This document shows positions 1 through 7,785 of a stretch of DNA of 55,003 nucleotides, piece by piece. Origin of the DNA: a bacterium. GTDB taxonomy: Bacteria > Actinomycetota > Thermoleophilia > Solirubrobacterales > Solirubrobacteraceae. The notes beneath the pieces were generated by a model. That model made no database searches, was not told where the DNA came from, and saw only the letters and a program-made list of their open reading frames with translations. Where the stretch lies: contig JAJPKQ010000044.1 in assembly GCA_021323635.1 (NCBI GenBank), positions 1 to 55,003 of the forward strand, given 5' to 3'. The stretch's first letter is position 1; each line of letters opens with the position of its first letter. The translations under genes were made by a program, and so were the position numbers.

Positions 1-174
1 CGCCTGGTGGGCGGGGAAGGAGGCGCGCAGGACTTCCAGCGGCGGGTCGCCGCCTGAGCCCTTGGCGGCGCTTGCGCTTCGGGCGCCGCCGCCCGCAGTC
101 CCCCCGCAGCCGCCGATCAGCGCGCCGGCGAGCAGCAGCGCCGGCAGGAAGGGCAACCTCGCAAGCAACCTCAT
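1..174 (-). CDS. Lipoprotein, 5' end only
   Basis: Fifty-eight codons are open from an ATG at 174 to the window edge. The N-terminus has two Arg residues, a hydrophobic stretch (about residues 8-22) and a lipobox-like IGGC with Cys23, followed by a Gly/Ala/Ser-rich linker. This is a lipoprotein signal peptide, so the product should be anchored outside the membrane. The gene is divergent from the Mce-type transporter operon, with 62 bp to the chosen permease start, so it may share control with that operon. The body of the protein lies outside the window and its function cannot be named. Confidence 0.7.
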   Translation of the reverse strand, partial: MRLLARLPFLPALLLAGALIGGCGGTAGGGARSASAAKGSGGDPPLEVLRASFPAHQA

Positions 175-221
175 CGCCGCAGCAACCATACCAGCGCGGC
201 CCCTGCGCGCGGACGGATCAC

Positions 222-227
222 TAGAGT
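222..227 (+). promoter_or_regulatory. -10 box for the permease operon
   Basis: TAGAGT lies 9 nt before the GTG at 237. No Shine-Dalgarno is visible, so a leaderless or near-leaderless transcript is likely. This box abuts the alternative TTG start at 228, which argues against that start. Confidence 0.4.
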
Positions 228-236
228 TTGCGCTCA

Positions 237-1100
237 GTGGCTGCAGTTTCAACGGGTCAGATCGAAGAGCAGGAGCCGTTTGCGGGCGCCGGTGCGCAGG
301 GCGGCGTCGAGCGCGCCTTCGGCCCGCTGCGCGCCGCGCTTGAAGAAACCGGCGACATCATGATCCTCACCGGGCGCACGATCGTCTCGGCGCTGCGCCC
401 CCCCTACCCCTACGGAGAGGAGCTGGTCTCGCAGTTCCTCTTTGTCCTGCGCCTCGCATGGCTGCCGCTGATGGTGACTACCTTTGCGCTCAACTACGGC
501 GCGCCGGGCATCCAGGCGGCAAACATCCTGCAGCTGATCGGCGCAACCGATCGCCTGGGCGGCTTCTTCGTGCTGGCCTCCCTGCGCGAAATCGGGCCGC
601 TGATCACGGGCACCGTGATCGCGGGCGTCGCGGGCACCGCGATCACCGCGGACCTTGGCGCGCGCAAGATCCGCGAGGAGCTTGACGCCCTGCAGGTGCT
701 GGGGGTCGACCCGGTCAAGAACCTGGTCGTGCCGCGCTTTCTCTCGCTGATGCTGGTGACCGCGCTCTTTGACATCTACGCGGTGATCTTCGGCGTCTTC
801 GGCGGCCTTCTGGCGGGCATCCTCTACGGCGTGCCCCTGGGAGAGTTCTGGTCGACCTTCTTTGCCAACGTCGAGACGACCGACCTGTGGGGCTCGGTCC
901 TCAAGACCGCGATCTTTGGCGCGATCATCGCGATCGTCTGCTGCTACAAGGGCATGACCGCCTCCGGCGGCGCCGAGGGCGTCGGGCGTGCGGTCAACGA
1001 GGCGGTCGTGACCACGCTGCTGCTGACGGGCGCTGTCAACTACGTCTTCACGCAGGTGCTGCTGGCAACGCACCCCAACCTGCTGGTGATCAAGGGCTAG
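237..1100 (+). CDS. MlaE/YrbE-family ABC transporter permease (first of two)
   Basis: This is an integral membrane permease of the MlaE (YrbE/Mce) family, which moves phospholipids or other hydrophobic molecules with MCE-domain proteins. The family core is present: a GPLITGTVIAG segment, the conserved amphipathic DLGARKIREELDALQVLGVDP region and a C-terminal TASGGAEGVGRAVNEAVV segment, with about five hydrophobic helices. The length (287 aa) is normal for the family. I chose GTG 237 over TTG 228 because a -10 box ends at 227. A second permease starts 6 nt downstream and an MlaF-type ATPase follows, as expected for a heterodimeric permease. Confidence 0.9.
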   Translation: MAAVSTGQIEEQEPFAGAGAQGGVERAFGPLRAALEETGDIMILTGRTIVSALRPPYPYGEELVSQFLFVLRLAWLPLMVTTFALNYGAPGIQAANILQLIGATDRLGGFFVLASLREIGPLITGTVIAGVAGTAITADLGARKIREELDALQVLGVDPVKNLVVPRFLSLMLVTALFDIYAVIFGVFGGLLAGILYGVPLGEFWSTFFANVETTDLWGSVLKTAIFGAIIAIVCCYKGMTASGGAEGVGRAVNEAVVTTLLLTGAVNYVFTQVLLATHPNLLVIKG

Positions 1101-1106
1101 GCGCCG

Positions 1107-1907
1107 ATGAGCACTTACTGGCAGGCACCGACCGAATGGCTTGAGGGCACCGGCGAGATGGCCGGCTTTGCCGGGACGGTCGTGCGCGACGTCTGGAGCG
1201 GGCGCGTGCTGCACTTCTTCGGCGAGTCGGTGCGCCAGGCGGGGATCATCGTCTTCGGCTCCGCGGTGGTGCTCTGGGCGCTCGCCTTCATCCAGGGGCT
1301 TGGCATCTGCGGGATCTCCGGCGCCTACTTCAGCGAGTCCGTGGGCGCGCCGGGCAACGCGGGCATCTTCGCCGCGCTCTGCAACCTGCGCGAGTCGGTT
1401 CCCTACGCCTTCGGCTACATGATGGCGGCAAAGGTCGGCACCGGGATCGTCGCTGAGATCGGCGCGATGCGCATCACCGAGGAGGTCGATGCGCTCGAGG
1501 TGATGGGGGTCGACTCGATGCTCTTCCTCTGCGCCACGCGCCTGCTCGGCTCCTGGATGGTGCTGCCCTTCATCTACGTCATCGCGATCGGCCTTGCCTA
1601 TCTGGCCTCCTACCTGGCGGTCGTCGATCAGCTGGGCTTCATCTCCTCGGGCGGGTACCTACTGATCTTCTGGGAGTTCCAGAACCCGCTCGACTTCCTC
1701 TACAGCCTTATCAAGGGGATGGTGATGGCCACAGCGGTGGTGCTGGTGGGCTGCTATTACGGCTACAACGCAAGCGGCGGGCCGGTCGGCGTAGGCACGG
1801 CAACCGCAAAGTCAATGGTCGTGAACATCGTGCTTGTGACGTTCATCGGGATGCTTGGCACCCAGATCTTCTGGGGCGGGCACGCGAACGTGCCGATCGG
1901 AGGCTAG
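1107..1907 (+). CDS. MlaE/YrbE-family ABC transporter permease (second of two)
   Basis: This 266 aa membrane protein is a diverged paralogue of the preceding gene and probably its partner in the permease. The diagnostic AEIGAMRITEEVDALEVMGVD segment and the C-terminal YNASGGPVGVGTATAKSMVV segment match the YrbE1B/MlaE pattern. ATG 1107 follows the upstream stop by 6 nt and the next gene starts 4 nt after its stop, so the operon is tightly packed. Family knowledge predicts uptake or intermembrane transport of lipids. The substrate cannot be read from the sequence. Confidence 0.9.
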   Translation: MSTYWQAPTEWLEGTGEMAGFAGTVVRDVWSGRVLHFFGESVRQAGIIVFGSAVVLWALAFIQGLGICGISGAYFSESVGAPGNAGIFAALCNLRESVPYAFGYMMAAKVGTGIVAEIGAMRITEEVDALEVMGVDSMLFLCATRLLGSWMVLPFIYVIAIGLAYLASYLAVVDQLGFISSGGYLLIFWEFQNPLDFLYSLIKGMVMATAVVLVGCYYGYNASGGPVGVGTATAKSMVVNIVLVTFIGMLGTQIFWGGHANVPIGG

Positions 1908-1911
1908 GCCG

Positions 1912-2856
1912 ATGGCCGCGGAGGAGCAGGAGCATTCGGGCTCTCCGCCCGAGGGCGGGGGACCCGAGGCGGCTGAGCAGCCCACCGCGAAGGCGCCGCC
2001 CACCACGGGCCGCTCCGAGGAGCCGATGATCGGTGCGGCGGCGATCGCTGAGGCGCTCGCCGCTGGCGGCGAGCTGCACGCGACCGAGATCGCCCCGGGC
2101 ACGCCGAACGCGATCGAGTTTCGCGACGTTCACAAAGCCTTCGGCTCCAACCGCGTGCTGCGGGGGCTGAACATGAGCCTGCCCGAAGGGCACATCTCGA
2201 TGATCATCGGCCCCTCCGGCACCGGCAAGTCCGTCTGCATCAAGCACATCGTCGGCCTGCTCTACCCCGACGCGGGCGATGTGCTCGTGCAGGGGGTCTC
2301 GGTGCCCTCGCTGCCCGATGATGAGCTCTTTGCGATGCGCAGACGCTTTGGCGTCCTCTTTCAGGACGGGGCGCTGTTCGGCTCGCTGAACCTCTACGAC
2401 AATGTCGCTTTCCCGCTGCGCCAGCACACGGAGAAGGGCGAGGATGAGATCGCGGAGATCGTCAACCGCCGCCTGCGCGAGGTCGGGCTGGGCGGCGAGG
2501 GGCACAAGATGCCTAATGAGCTCTCCGGCGGCATGCGCAAACGGGCCGGCTTTGCGCGCGCGCTGGTGCTCGAGCCGCAGATTCTGCTCTTCGATGAGCC
2601 TGACTCGGGCATCGACCCGGTGCGCACCGCGCTCTTGTGCGAGCTGATCAAGGAAGTGCATTCCGAGAATGGCGGCACTTATGTGGTGATCACGCACGAC
2701 ATCCTCTCGGCGCGGCGGATCGCAAGCTATCTCGTGTTGCTCTGGCAGGGCAAGGTCGTCGAGCAGGGCCCGGCGCAGCAGCTCTTCGCCTCCGAGCACC
2801 CCTTCACGAGCCAGTTCCTCGCCGGCAACCCCAAGGGTCCGCTGACGATGGACTGA
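1912..2856 (+). CDS. MlaF/Mkl-type ABC transporter ATP-binding protein
   Basis: This is a 314 aa ABC ATPase that would energise the two permeases. Walker A is GPSGTGKS (100-107), the signature is LSGGMRKR (about 204-211), Walker B is ILLFDEP (about 224-230) and the switch His is in VVITHD. The GMRKR variant of the signature is typical of MlaF/Mkl ATPases. The first 67 or so residues are a Pro/Glu/Ala-rich, probably disordered extension. ATG 1912 is preferred because it lies just after the stop of the preceding permease. The stop overlaps the ATG of the RND gene by one base, implying coupled translation. Confidence 0.92.
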   Translation: MAAEEQEHSGSPPEGGGPEAAEQPTAKAPPTTGRSEEPMIGAAAIAEALAAGGELHATEIAPGTPNAIEFRDVHKAFGSNRVLRGLNMSLPEGHISMIIGPSGTGKSVCIKHIVGLLYPDAGDVLVQGVSVPSLPDDELFAMRRRFGVLFQDGALFGSLNLYDNVAFPLRQHTEKGEDEIAEIVNRRLREVGLGGEGHKMPNELSGGMRKRAGFARALVLEPQILLFDEPDSGIDPVRTALLCELIKEVHSENGGTYVVITHDILSARRIASYLVLLWQGKVVEQGPAQQLFASEHPFTSQFLAGNPKGPLTMD

Positions 2857-5621
2857 TGATTGCGCGCCTCTTTGCGGCGTGCGCGCGGGGCGCGGTGCGG
2901 CGGCCGTGGCTGACGCTTGCGTGCGCATCGGCGCTTGCGATCTGCGGCGGCGCGCTGGCGCTCTCGCTGCGTCCGAGCGCGGCGACCTCGACCTTTCTGC
3001 CCGCAGACAGCGCGGCGTCACGCGCGAGCCGCGCGCTGGAAGCAAGCTTCGGCGGCGAACCGATCGAGGTGCTTGTGCGCGGCAACCTCCAGCAGCTGCT
3101 TCTGAGCGGCGACCTCGAGCGCCTGGTCGGCATCGAGGGGTGTCTTGCGGGCCACCTGCCCCCCGCCGCGCTGGCCAAGCTCGGCAGCGCGAGGGCTCCC
3201 TGCGCGGCGCTTGCGCGCACGCGCGCGGTGCAGGTGGTGATCGGCCCGGGCACCTTCATCAACGAGGCCGTGATCAAGATCGACGAAGCGCTTGGCGCGA
3301 TCGAAGGGCGCGCGCGCAAGGCGGCGGCGAAGGCGGTGGCGGTGGTCGAAGCGCGGGCGCTTGCCTCCGGCGAAGGCGCCGCCGAGGCCCACAAGCTGGG
3401 CGAAGAAGCGCGCTCGCTGACGATGCGCGCTTACGAGGCCGAACTTGCCTCCTACGCCCTGCGCTACGGCATCGTCTCGACGCCCGCGATCAACAACGCT
3501 GAATTTGTCGCAGCGCTGGTGTTTGCGCGCGGCGCTCCGGCGGGAACACCGAAGGCGCGCTTCTCCTATCTCTTTCCAAGCGCCCGCTCGGCGTTGATCT
3601 CGATCCGCCTGCACGCGGGCCTCTCCGAAGCGGCGCAGGCGCATGCGATCGCGCTGATCGAAGCCGTCCTGCATGCGCCCGCCTTCGCGCTGGAAGGCGG
3701 CAGCTATCTGCTCACAGGAGAGCCGGTGCTCGTGGCTGAGCTCTCAGCGGAGATCGCTGGCGCGGCCGAGCTGCTGCTGGTGGCGGCGATCGTGGTGATG
3801 GCGGTCGCGCTCGGGCTGATCTTCTCCGGGAGCCCGCGCCTGGCGCCGCTGCTGGTCGCGCTGGTCGGCGCCGGCATCACCTTTGGCGCGCTTGCGCTGA
3901 TCACGGGCACGATCGACATCGGCGCGCTTGCGGTGCTGCCGGCGCTGATCGGCCTCTCGGTCGACTACGCCGTGCAGCTGCAGGCGAGAGCGCAGGAGCG
4001 CTCGCAGCAAGAGCAGTCGGTCACGCGCGCGCAGGCGCCCGTGGCGCGCCGGCGCGCAGCGGTCGAGGCCGCAGCCGCCGCGGGCCCGATGCTGGGTGGC
4101 GCGGCGCTTGCAAGCAGCGCAGCGCTGCTTGCGCTGCTGATTGAGCCGGTGCCCCTGATCCACGGCTTCGCGCTGATCCTGATCGGCGGGATCGCAGTCT
4201 CGCTGCTGCTCTCGATCACGGCAGGCAGCGCGCTGTTCGTGCTGGGGCCGGTGCCGCTGAGGCGCGCTGGGAGGCGCACCGGGGCGATCGGCAGCCTGCT
4301 TCGCTCCTCCTGGCTTGGCGCGCGCGAGCTGGTGCGGGAGGGGCCGCTGGCGCGGACCGTCAGAGCCGCCGCCATCGCGGGGGCGCTGCGTCACCCGCGC
4401 AGGGTGCTGGCGGTGGGGCTCGTGCTGGCGCTCCCGGGCTGGGCGCTTGCGGCAAGCGGGTCTGTGCAGACGAACCTCGCAAGCCTGGTGCCGCACTCGC
4501 TGCCTTCGCTGCGGGCGCTGCAGACGCTCGAGCGCGAAAGCGGCGTTGGCGGTCAGATCGACGTGCTGGTCAGCGGCAGCGACCTGGCGCGGCCTGCCGT
4601 GATCGCGTGGATGAGCTCCTATGAGCGCGCGGTGCTTCACCGCTACGGCTACAGCGCGCATGCGCCGGGTCGCTCTGGAGGGGCGGCGCAGAGCTGCGCG
4701 CAGGCGACGCTCTGCCCAGCCTTCTCGCTGCCCGACCTCTTTGCGGGCGAAGGCGGCGAAGCAGCGGCGGGGGGCGCGCGCGGAGCCCACGCGCTGAGCG
4801 CGGCGGAGGTCAATGCGCTGCTTGCCGCGATCCCGACCTACTACTCCCAGAACGTGATCAGCCGCGACCGTCGTCATGCGACGCTGGCCTTCGGCATCCG
4901 CCTGATGAGCCTTGCCAAGCAGGCGCGCGTGATCGCGGTGATGCGCTCGCTGGCGCATCCGCCGGCGGGGGTGCGCGCGCAGCTTGCTGGGCTGGCCGTG
5001 GTTGCCGCGCAGTCGGCGGCTGCGCTGGACTCGGGCGGCAGGCGGGTGCTGGTCCTGTTGGCGGCGCTCGGCTTCGCCGCAGTTGCGCTGCTGGTGGCCC
5101 GCCGTGGCGACGTGCGCCGTGCGCTTGGGCCGCTGGCGGTCGTCGCGGCCGCCTGCGGCTGGTCATCGCTGATCGGGGCGCTCAGTGGGATCGAGCTGAG
5201 CCCACTCTCGCTCTCGCTCTCGGTGCTGGTGGTGGCGATCGGCTGCGAGCTTGCGGTCCTGCTGGCCGAGCGCTACCGCTCAGAGCTGCGCGCGGGCCTT
5301 GCGGTGGAGCGCGCCCTCGCTGTCACCTACAGCTCCACCGGCGCAGCTGTGGCGACCTCGGGCGCGGCGGTGACGCTCGGCTTTGCGGTGCTTGCGCTCT
5401 CCTCGATCCGCATCCTGAGCGACTTCGGGGTGCTGACGCTGGTCGACCTGGCGGTGACGCTGCTTGGCGTGCTGCTCTACCTGCCCGCGCTGCTCGTCGT
5501 CCTTGAGCGGGGAGGCAAGCCGCTTGCGCACGGCGCACGCGCGAAGGGCGGAGCGCCCGCGCTGGACGGCCGGCGCCTCAGGAGGGCGCTTGCGCTGCTG
5601 CCGAGCGGTCGCAGCCGCTGA
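2856..5621 (+). CDS. RND/MMPL-family membrane exporter
   Basis: This 921 aa protein has the duplicated RND layout. There is one N-terminal helix (about 19-37) and a long periplasm-type loop. A five-helix bundle starts with the ELLLVAAIVVMAVALGLIFSG segment and carries ALIGLSVDYAVQLQAR in its fourth helix. The second half repeats the pattern, with IGCELAVLLAERYRSEL at the matching place. MmpL-type proteins export lipids and siderophores, and this one is coupled to the lipid ABC transporter by TGATG overlap. The C-terminal 44 nt overlap, tail to tail, the 3' end of the convergent mIHF gene. Substrate unknown. Confidence 0.85.
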   Translation: MIARLFAACARGAVRRPWLTLACASALAICGGALALSLRPSAATSTFLPADSAASRASRALEASFGGEPIEVLVRGNLQQLLLSGDLERLVGIEGCLAGHLPPAALAKLGSARAPCAALARTRAVQVVIGPGTFINEAVIKIDEALGAIEGRARKAAAKAVAVVEARALASGEGAAEAHKLGEEARSLTMRAYEAELASYALRYGIVSTPAINNAEFVAALVFARGAPAGTPKARFSYLFPSARSALISIRLHAGLSEAAQAHAIALIEAVLHAPAFALEGGSYLLTGEPVLVAELSAEIAGAAELLLVAAIVVMAVALGLIFSGSPRLAPLLVALVGAGITFGALALITGTIDIGALAVLPALIGLSVDYAVQLQARAQERSQQEQSVTRAQAPVARRRAAVEAAAAAGPMLGGAALASSAALLALLIEPVPLIHGFALILIGGIAVSLLLSITAGSALFVLGPVPLRRAGRRTGAIGSLLRSSWLGARELVREGPLARTVRAAAIAGALRHPRRVLAVGLVLALPGWALAASGSVQTNLASLVPHSLPSLRALQTLERESGVGGQIDVLVSGSDLARPAVIAWMSSYERAVLHRYGYSAHAPGRSGGAAQSCAQATLCPAFSLPDLFAGEGGEAAAGGARGAHALSAAEVNALLAAIPTYYSQNVISRDRRHATLAFGIRLMSLAKQARVIAVMRSLAHPPAGVRAQLAGLAVVAAQSAAALDSGGRRVLVLLAALGFAAVALLVARRGDVRRALGPLAVVAAACGWSSLIGALSGIELSPLSLSLSVLVVAIGCELAVLLAERYRSELRAGLAVERALAVTYSSTGAAVATSGAAVTLGFAVLALSSIRILSDFGVLTLVDLAVTLLGVLLYLPALLVVLERGGKPLAHGARAKGGAPALDGRRLRRALALLPSGRSR

Positions 5622-5979
5622 GCAACGCGGCCAGCAGCCGGCGCTGGCGCTCCGTCAGGGAGCCGATCGCCTTGCGCTCGGAGACCTGCACCTGGGCGAG
5701 CAGCTTGCGGCAGCGCGTCTGGCCCCAGCGACGCTGGGAGAGCAGAAGGTCGCCGATCGGCATGCTGTGGACCTCCGGGGGGCAGCTGAGGATTACCTCG
5801 GCGGCGGTGAGCCCCCCGCGGGCGATTCCCCGCTTGATCTGAGCGCGCGCGCTGCGGATCTCGTTGGCGCGAGCCAGCGCGCGCATGTACTGCTCATCTC
5901 GTTTTGTATGTTGCGCCCTCGATCTTCCGGGGGCAATCGCCGGAGGCTGGACAGGGGACATCGTCGCTGTCGCGGTCAT
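5578..5979 (-). CDS. mihF: Actinobacterial integration host factor (mIHF)
   Basis: This 133 aa basic protein matches mycobacterial/streptomycete IHF, a nucleoid-associated protein unrelated to enterobacterial IHF. Residues about 45-130 hold a helical start (ALARANEIRSARAQIKRG), then LTAAEVI, the MPIGDLLLSQRRWGQTRCRKLL helix-hairpin-like DNA-contact region and a C-terminal GSLTERQRRLLAALL helix. ATG 5979 follows GGGGAG by about 11 nt. The N-terminal 40 residues are poorly conserved. The gene is usually monocistronic, and here it faces the RND gene with a 44 bp antisense overlap. Confidence 0.85.
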   Translation of the reverse strand: MTATATMSPVQPPAIAPGRSRAQHTKRDEQYMRALARANEIRSARAQIKRGIARGGLTAAEVILSCPPEVHSMPIGDLLLSQRRWGQTRCRKLLAQVQVSERKAIGSLTERQRRLLAALLSGCDRSAAAQAPS

Positions 5980-6366
5980 CTGTGTGCTCACTCCCCGATG
6001 TAGGGCCGATGCGGTGCGGCCCGCAGTTGTCTTGTGGTTTACAGATTTACACAGCTTGCGAGGCAGGCGGGCAGCATCGGCCGGAGCCGCCGGCCGGTGT
6101 CCGAGCCCGGCTGCGGTGTTTTGCTGTCCGACGCTCGTCTCGCGAAGCGCCTGGGTGGGAAGGTAGCAAGCGCGCGGCCGAGCGCGCGCGGGTGCGCCTG
6201 CGATCATGCGCTAGCAGCGGGAATTTTGATGCGGTGAAAAGCTCGTGAAGGAGTGGACAAATTCTTGTGGGCAGCGGGCGCTGGCGGCGGCGGAGCGGCG
6301 CCTGCCGCAGGATCGCTGGTGAGCCCTTCGGGCCGCCGCCTGCTCGGCGTCTGATCGCTGGCGCCC
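5980..6366. other. 387-bp intergenic region upstream of mIHF
   Basis: No convincing gene is seen. The region holds the mIHF leader and presumably its promoter, including a tandem TGTAAA repeat on the minus strand, and downstream of the PLP-enzyme stop a short GCCC-TTC-GGGC hairpin (6323-6333). Local GC falls around 6031-6060 and 6221-6270 compared with the coding sequence on either side. Confidence 0.5.
6038..6051 (-). promoter_or_regulatory. Tandem TGTAAA repeat upstream of mIHF
   Basis: Read on the minus strand this is TGTAAA-TC-TGTAAA, an exact hexamer repeat with 8-bp period, about 60 nt upstream of the mIHF ATG. Either copy could act as a -10 hexamer, or the pair could be a binding site. 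No matching -35 was identified. Confidence 0.3.
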
Positions 6367-7704
6367 TCAGCCTGAGGCGGGCTGGGGGAGGGGCCCGTGC
6401 GCGGCCTCGAACTCGCGCTTGACCCTCGCAAAGATCTCAAGCGCGTGCTCGATCGTCGCCTGATCGTGGGTTGCCATGACGGAGGTGCGCAGCAGCGCGC
6501 CGCCGGGGGGAACCGCGGGGTGCAGGGCGGTGTTGACGAAGATGCCGGCGTCGTAGAGCGCGCGCCAGAGCAGCGCCGCCTTCCAGTCGTCCTCAACGAG
6601 GATGGGGATGATCGGCGTCACGATCTGCGCTCTGCCGTCGGCATCCGCGCGCACGCCCGGGGCGCTGCCCGGCAGGATGTCCTCGGGCAGCGTCTGCGGC
6701 GGCGAGACGGCGAAGCCCAGCTGGAGGAGGCCCTCGTGCAGCAGCCAGGCGTTTGCAAGCAGGCGCTCAAGCAGCGCCGGACCCTCCGCGGAGCGGAGGA
6801 TACGCAGCGCCGCAAGCGAGGCGCCGAGCGCGGCAGGGACGCCGGAGGCGGTGAACAGGAACGGCCGCGCTGTGATGCGCAGGTACTCGATCACCTCCTC
6901 GGTGGCGGCGATGAAGCCGCCGCAGGAGGCGAGCGACTTGGAGAAGGTCCCCATGCGCAGATCGACTCGATCGGCGAGGCCGAGCAGCTCGCAGGCGCCC
7001 TGACCGAGCGCGCCGAGCACGCCCGCGCCATGGGCCTCGTCCACCATCAGGCGGGCGCCGTGGTTGCGGGCAAGCTCGCAGATCCGCCGCAGCGGCGCGA
7101 TGTCTCCCTCCATCGAGAAGACTGAGTCCACGACCACGAGCACGCCGCCGCCGTCGCTTGCGGCGCGCTCGAGCATCTGCTCCAGACGTGAGAGGCGGTT
7201 GTGGCGGAAGGGCCTCAGCTTGGCGCGCGCAAGCGCGGCCCCGTCAAGGATCGAGGCATGGTCTGCGGTGTCGACGATGACGGTGTCGGAGGGCGTAAGC
7301 AGCGCGGAGAGCGCGCTCAGGTTGGCCTGGTGGCCGGTGGTGAAGGTGAGCGCGGACTCCGTGCCCATCCACTCGGCAAGCTCGGCCTCCAGCTCGATGT
7401 GCAGGGGCGTGGTGCCGTTGAGCAGGCGCGAGCCGGTGAGGCCGCTGCCGTAGCGCTCGAGCGCGTCGCGGGCGCCCTCGAGCACCCGCGGGTCGTCGGT
7501 CAGGCCGAGGTAGTTGTTTGAGCCGAGCATGATCCGGCTGGCCCCCTCCATCTCGACGATCGCCCGCGCGGGTGAGCCGATCACGTGGAAGTAGGGCAGG
7601 ATGCCCTCCTGGCGCGCTGCGGCAAGCAGCGCGCGGCGCTCGTGGGAGCGGATCTTGGCGAAGAGATCGACAGGGAGGGTGCTCTTTCCGTTGCGCTCTG
7701 CCAC
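6367..7704 (-). CDS. Alpha-oxoamine synthase (serine palmitoyltransferase/KBL-like)
   Basis: This is a 445 aa PLP enzyme of the alpha-oxoamine synthase family, which condenses an amino acid with an acyl thioester and releases CO2. LGSNNYLGL (60-68), GSGLTGSRLLNGT (86-98), DHAS around His149, VDEAHGAGVLG with Asp222 and His225, and GTFSKS with the PLP lysine Lys256 are all present. The SRLLNGTTPLHIELE stretch is closer to serine palmitoyltransferases than to BioF, and no biotin genes are nearby. It begins with GTG 7704. The divergent neighbour is a GNAT protein, a pairing that could fit long-chain-base formation plus N-acylation. KBL or another acyl-CoA:amino-acid condensing activity remains possible. 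Confidence 0.8.
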   Translation of the reverse strand: MAERNGKSTLPVDLFAKIRSHERRALLAAARQEGILPYFHVIGSPARAIVEMEGASRIMLGSNNYLGLTDDPRVLEGARDALERYGSGLTGSRLLNGTTPLHIELEAELAEWMGTESALTFTTGHQANLSALSALLTPSDTVIVDTADHASILDGAALARAKLRPFRHNRLSRLEQMLERAASDGGGVLVVVDSVFSMEGDIAPLRRICELARNHGARLMVDEAHGAGVLGALGQGACELLGLADRVDLRMGTFSKSLASCGGFIAATEEVIEYLRITARPFLFTASGVPAALGASLAALRILRSAEGPALLERLLANAWLLHEGLLQLGFAVSPPQTLPEDILPGSAPGVRADADGRAQIVTPIIPILVEDDWKAALLWRALYDAGIFVNTALHPAVPPGGALLRTSVMATHDQATIEHALEIFARVKREFEAAHGPLPQPASG

Positions 7705-7772
7705 CGCGATCCGCCTGCGAGCCTAGCGGAGGCGGCGGGCGGGCGCGCAGGCGCCCGCCGCTGAGCCCGTGA

Positions 7773-7778
7773 TATAGA
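7773..7778 (+). promoter_or_regulatory. -10 box of the GNAT gene
   Basis: TATAGA ends 7 nt before ATG 7786 and no Shine-Dalgarno is present, which predicts a leaderless mRNA. The ATG at 7778 is out of frame. Confidence 0.5.
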
Positions 7779-7785
7779 TGCGCGG

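Noticed and set aside
249-1214. 321-codon minus-strand frame opposite the first permease
   Set aside because: The plus strand encodes a clear MlaE permease. The minus product is His/Arg/Asp-rich shadow sequence.
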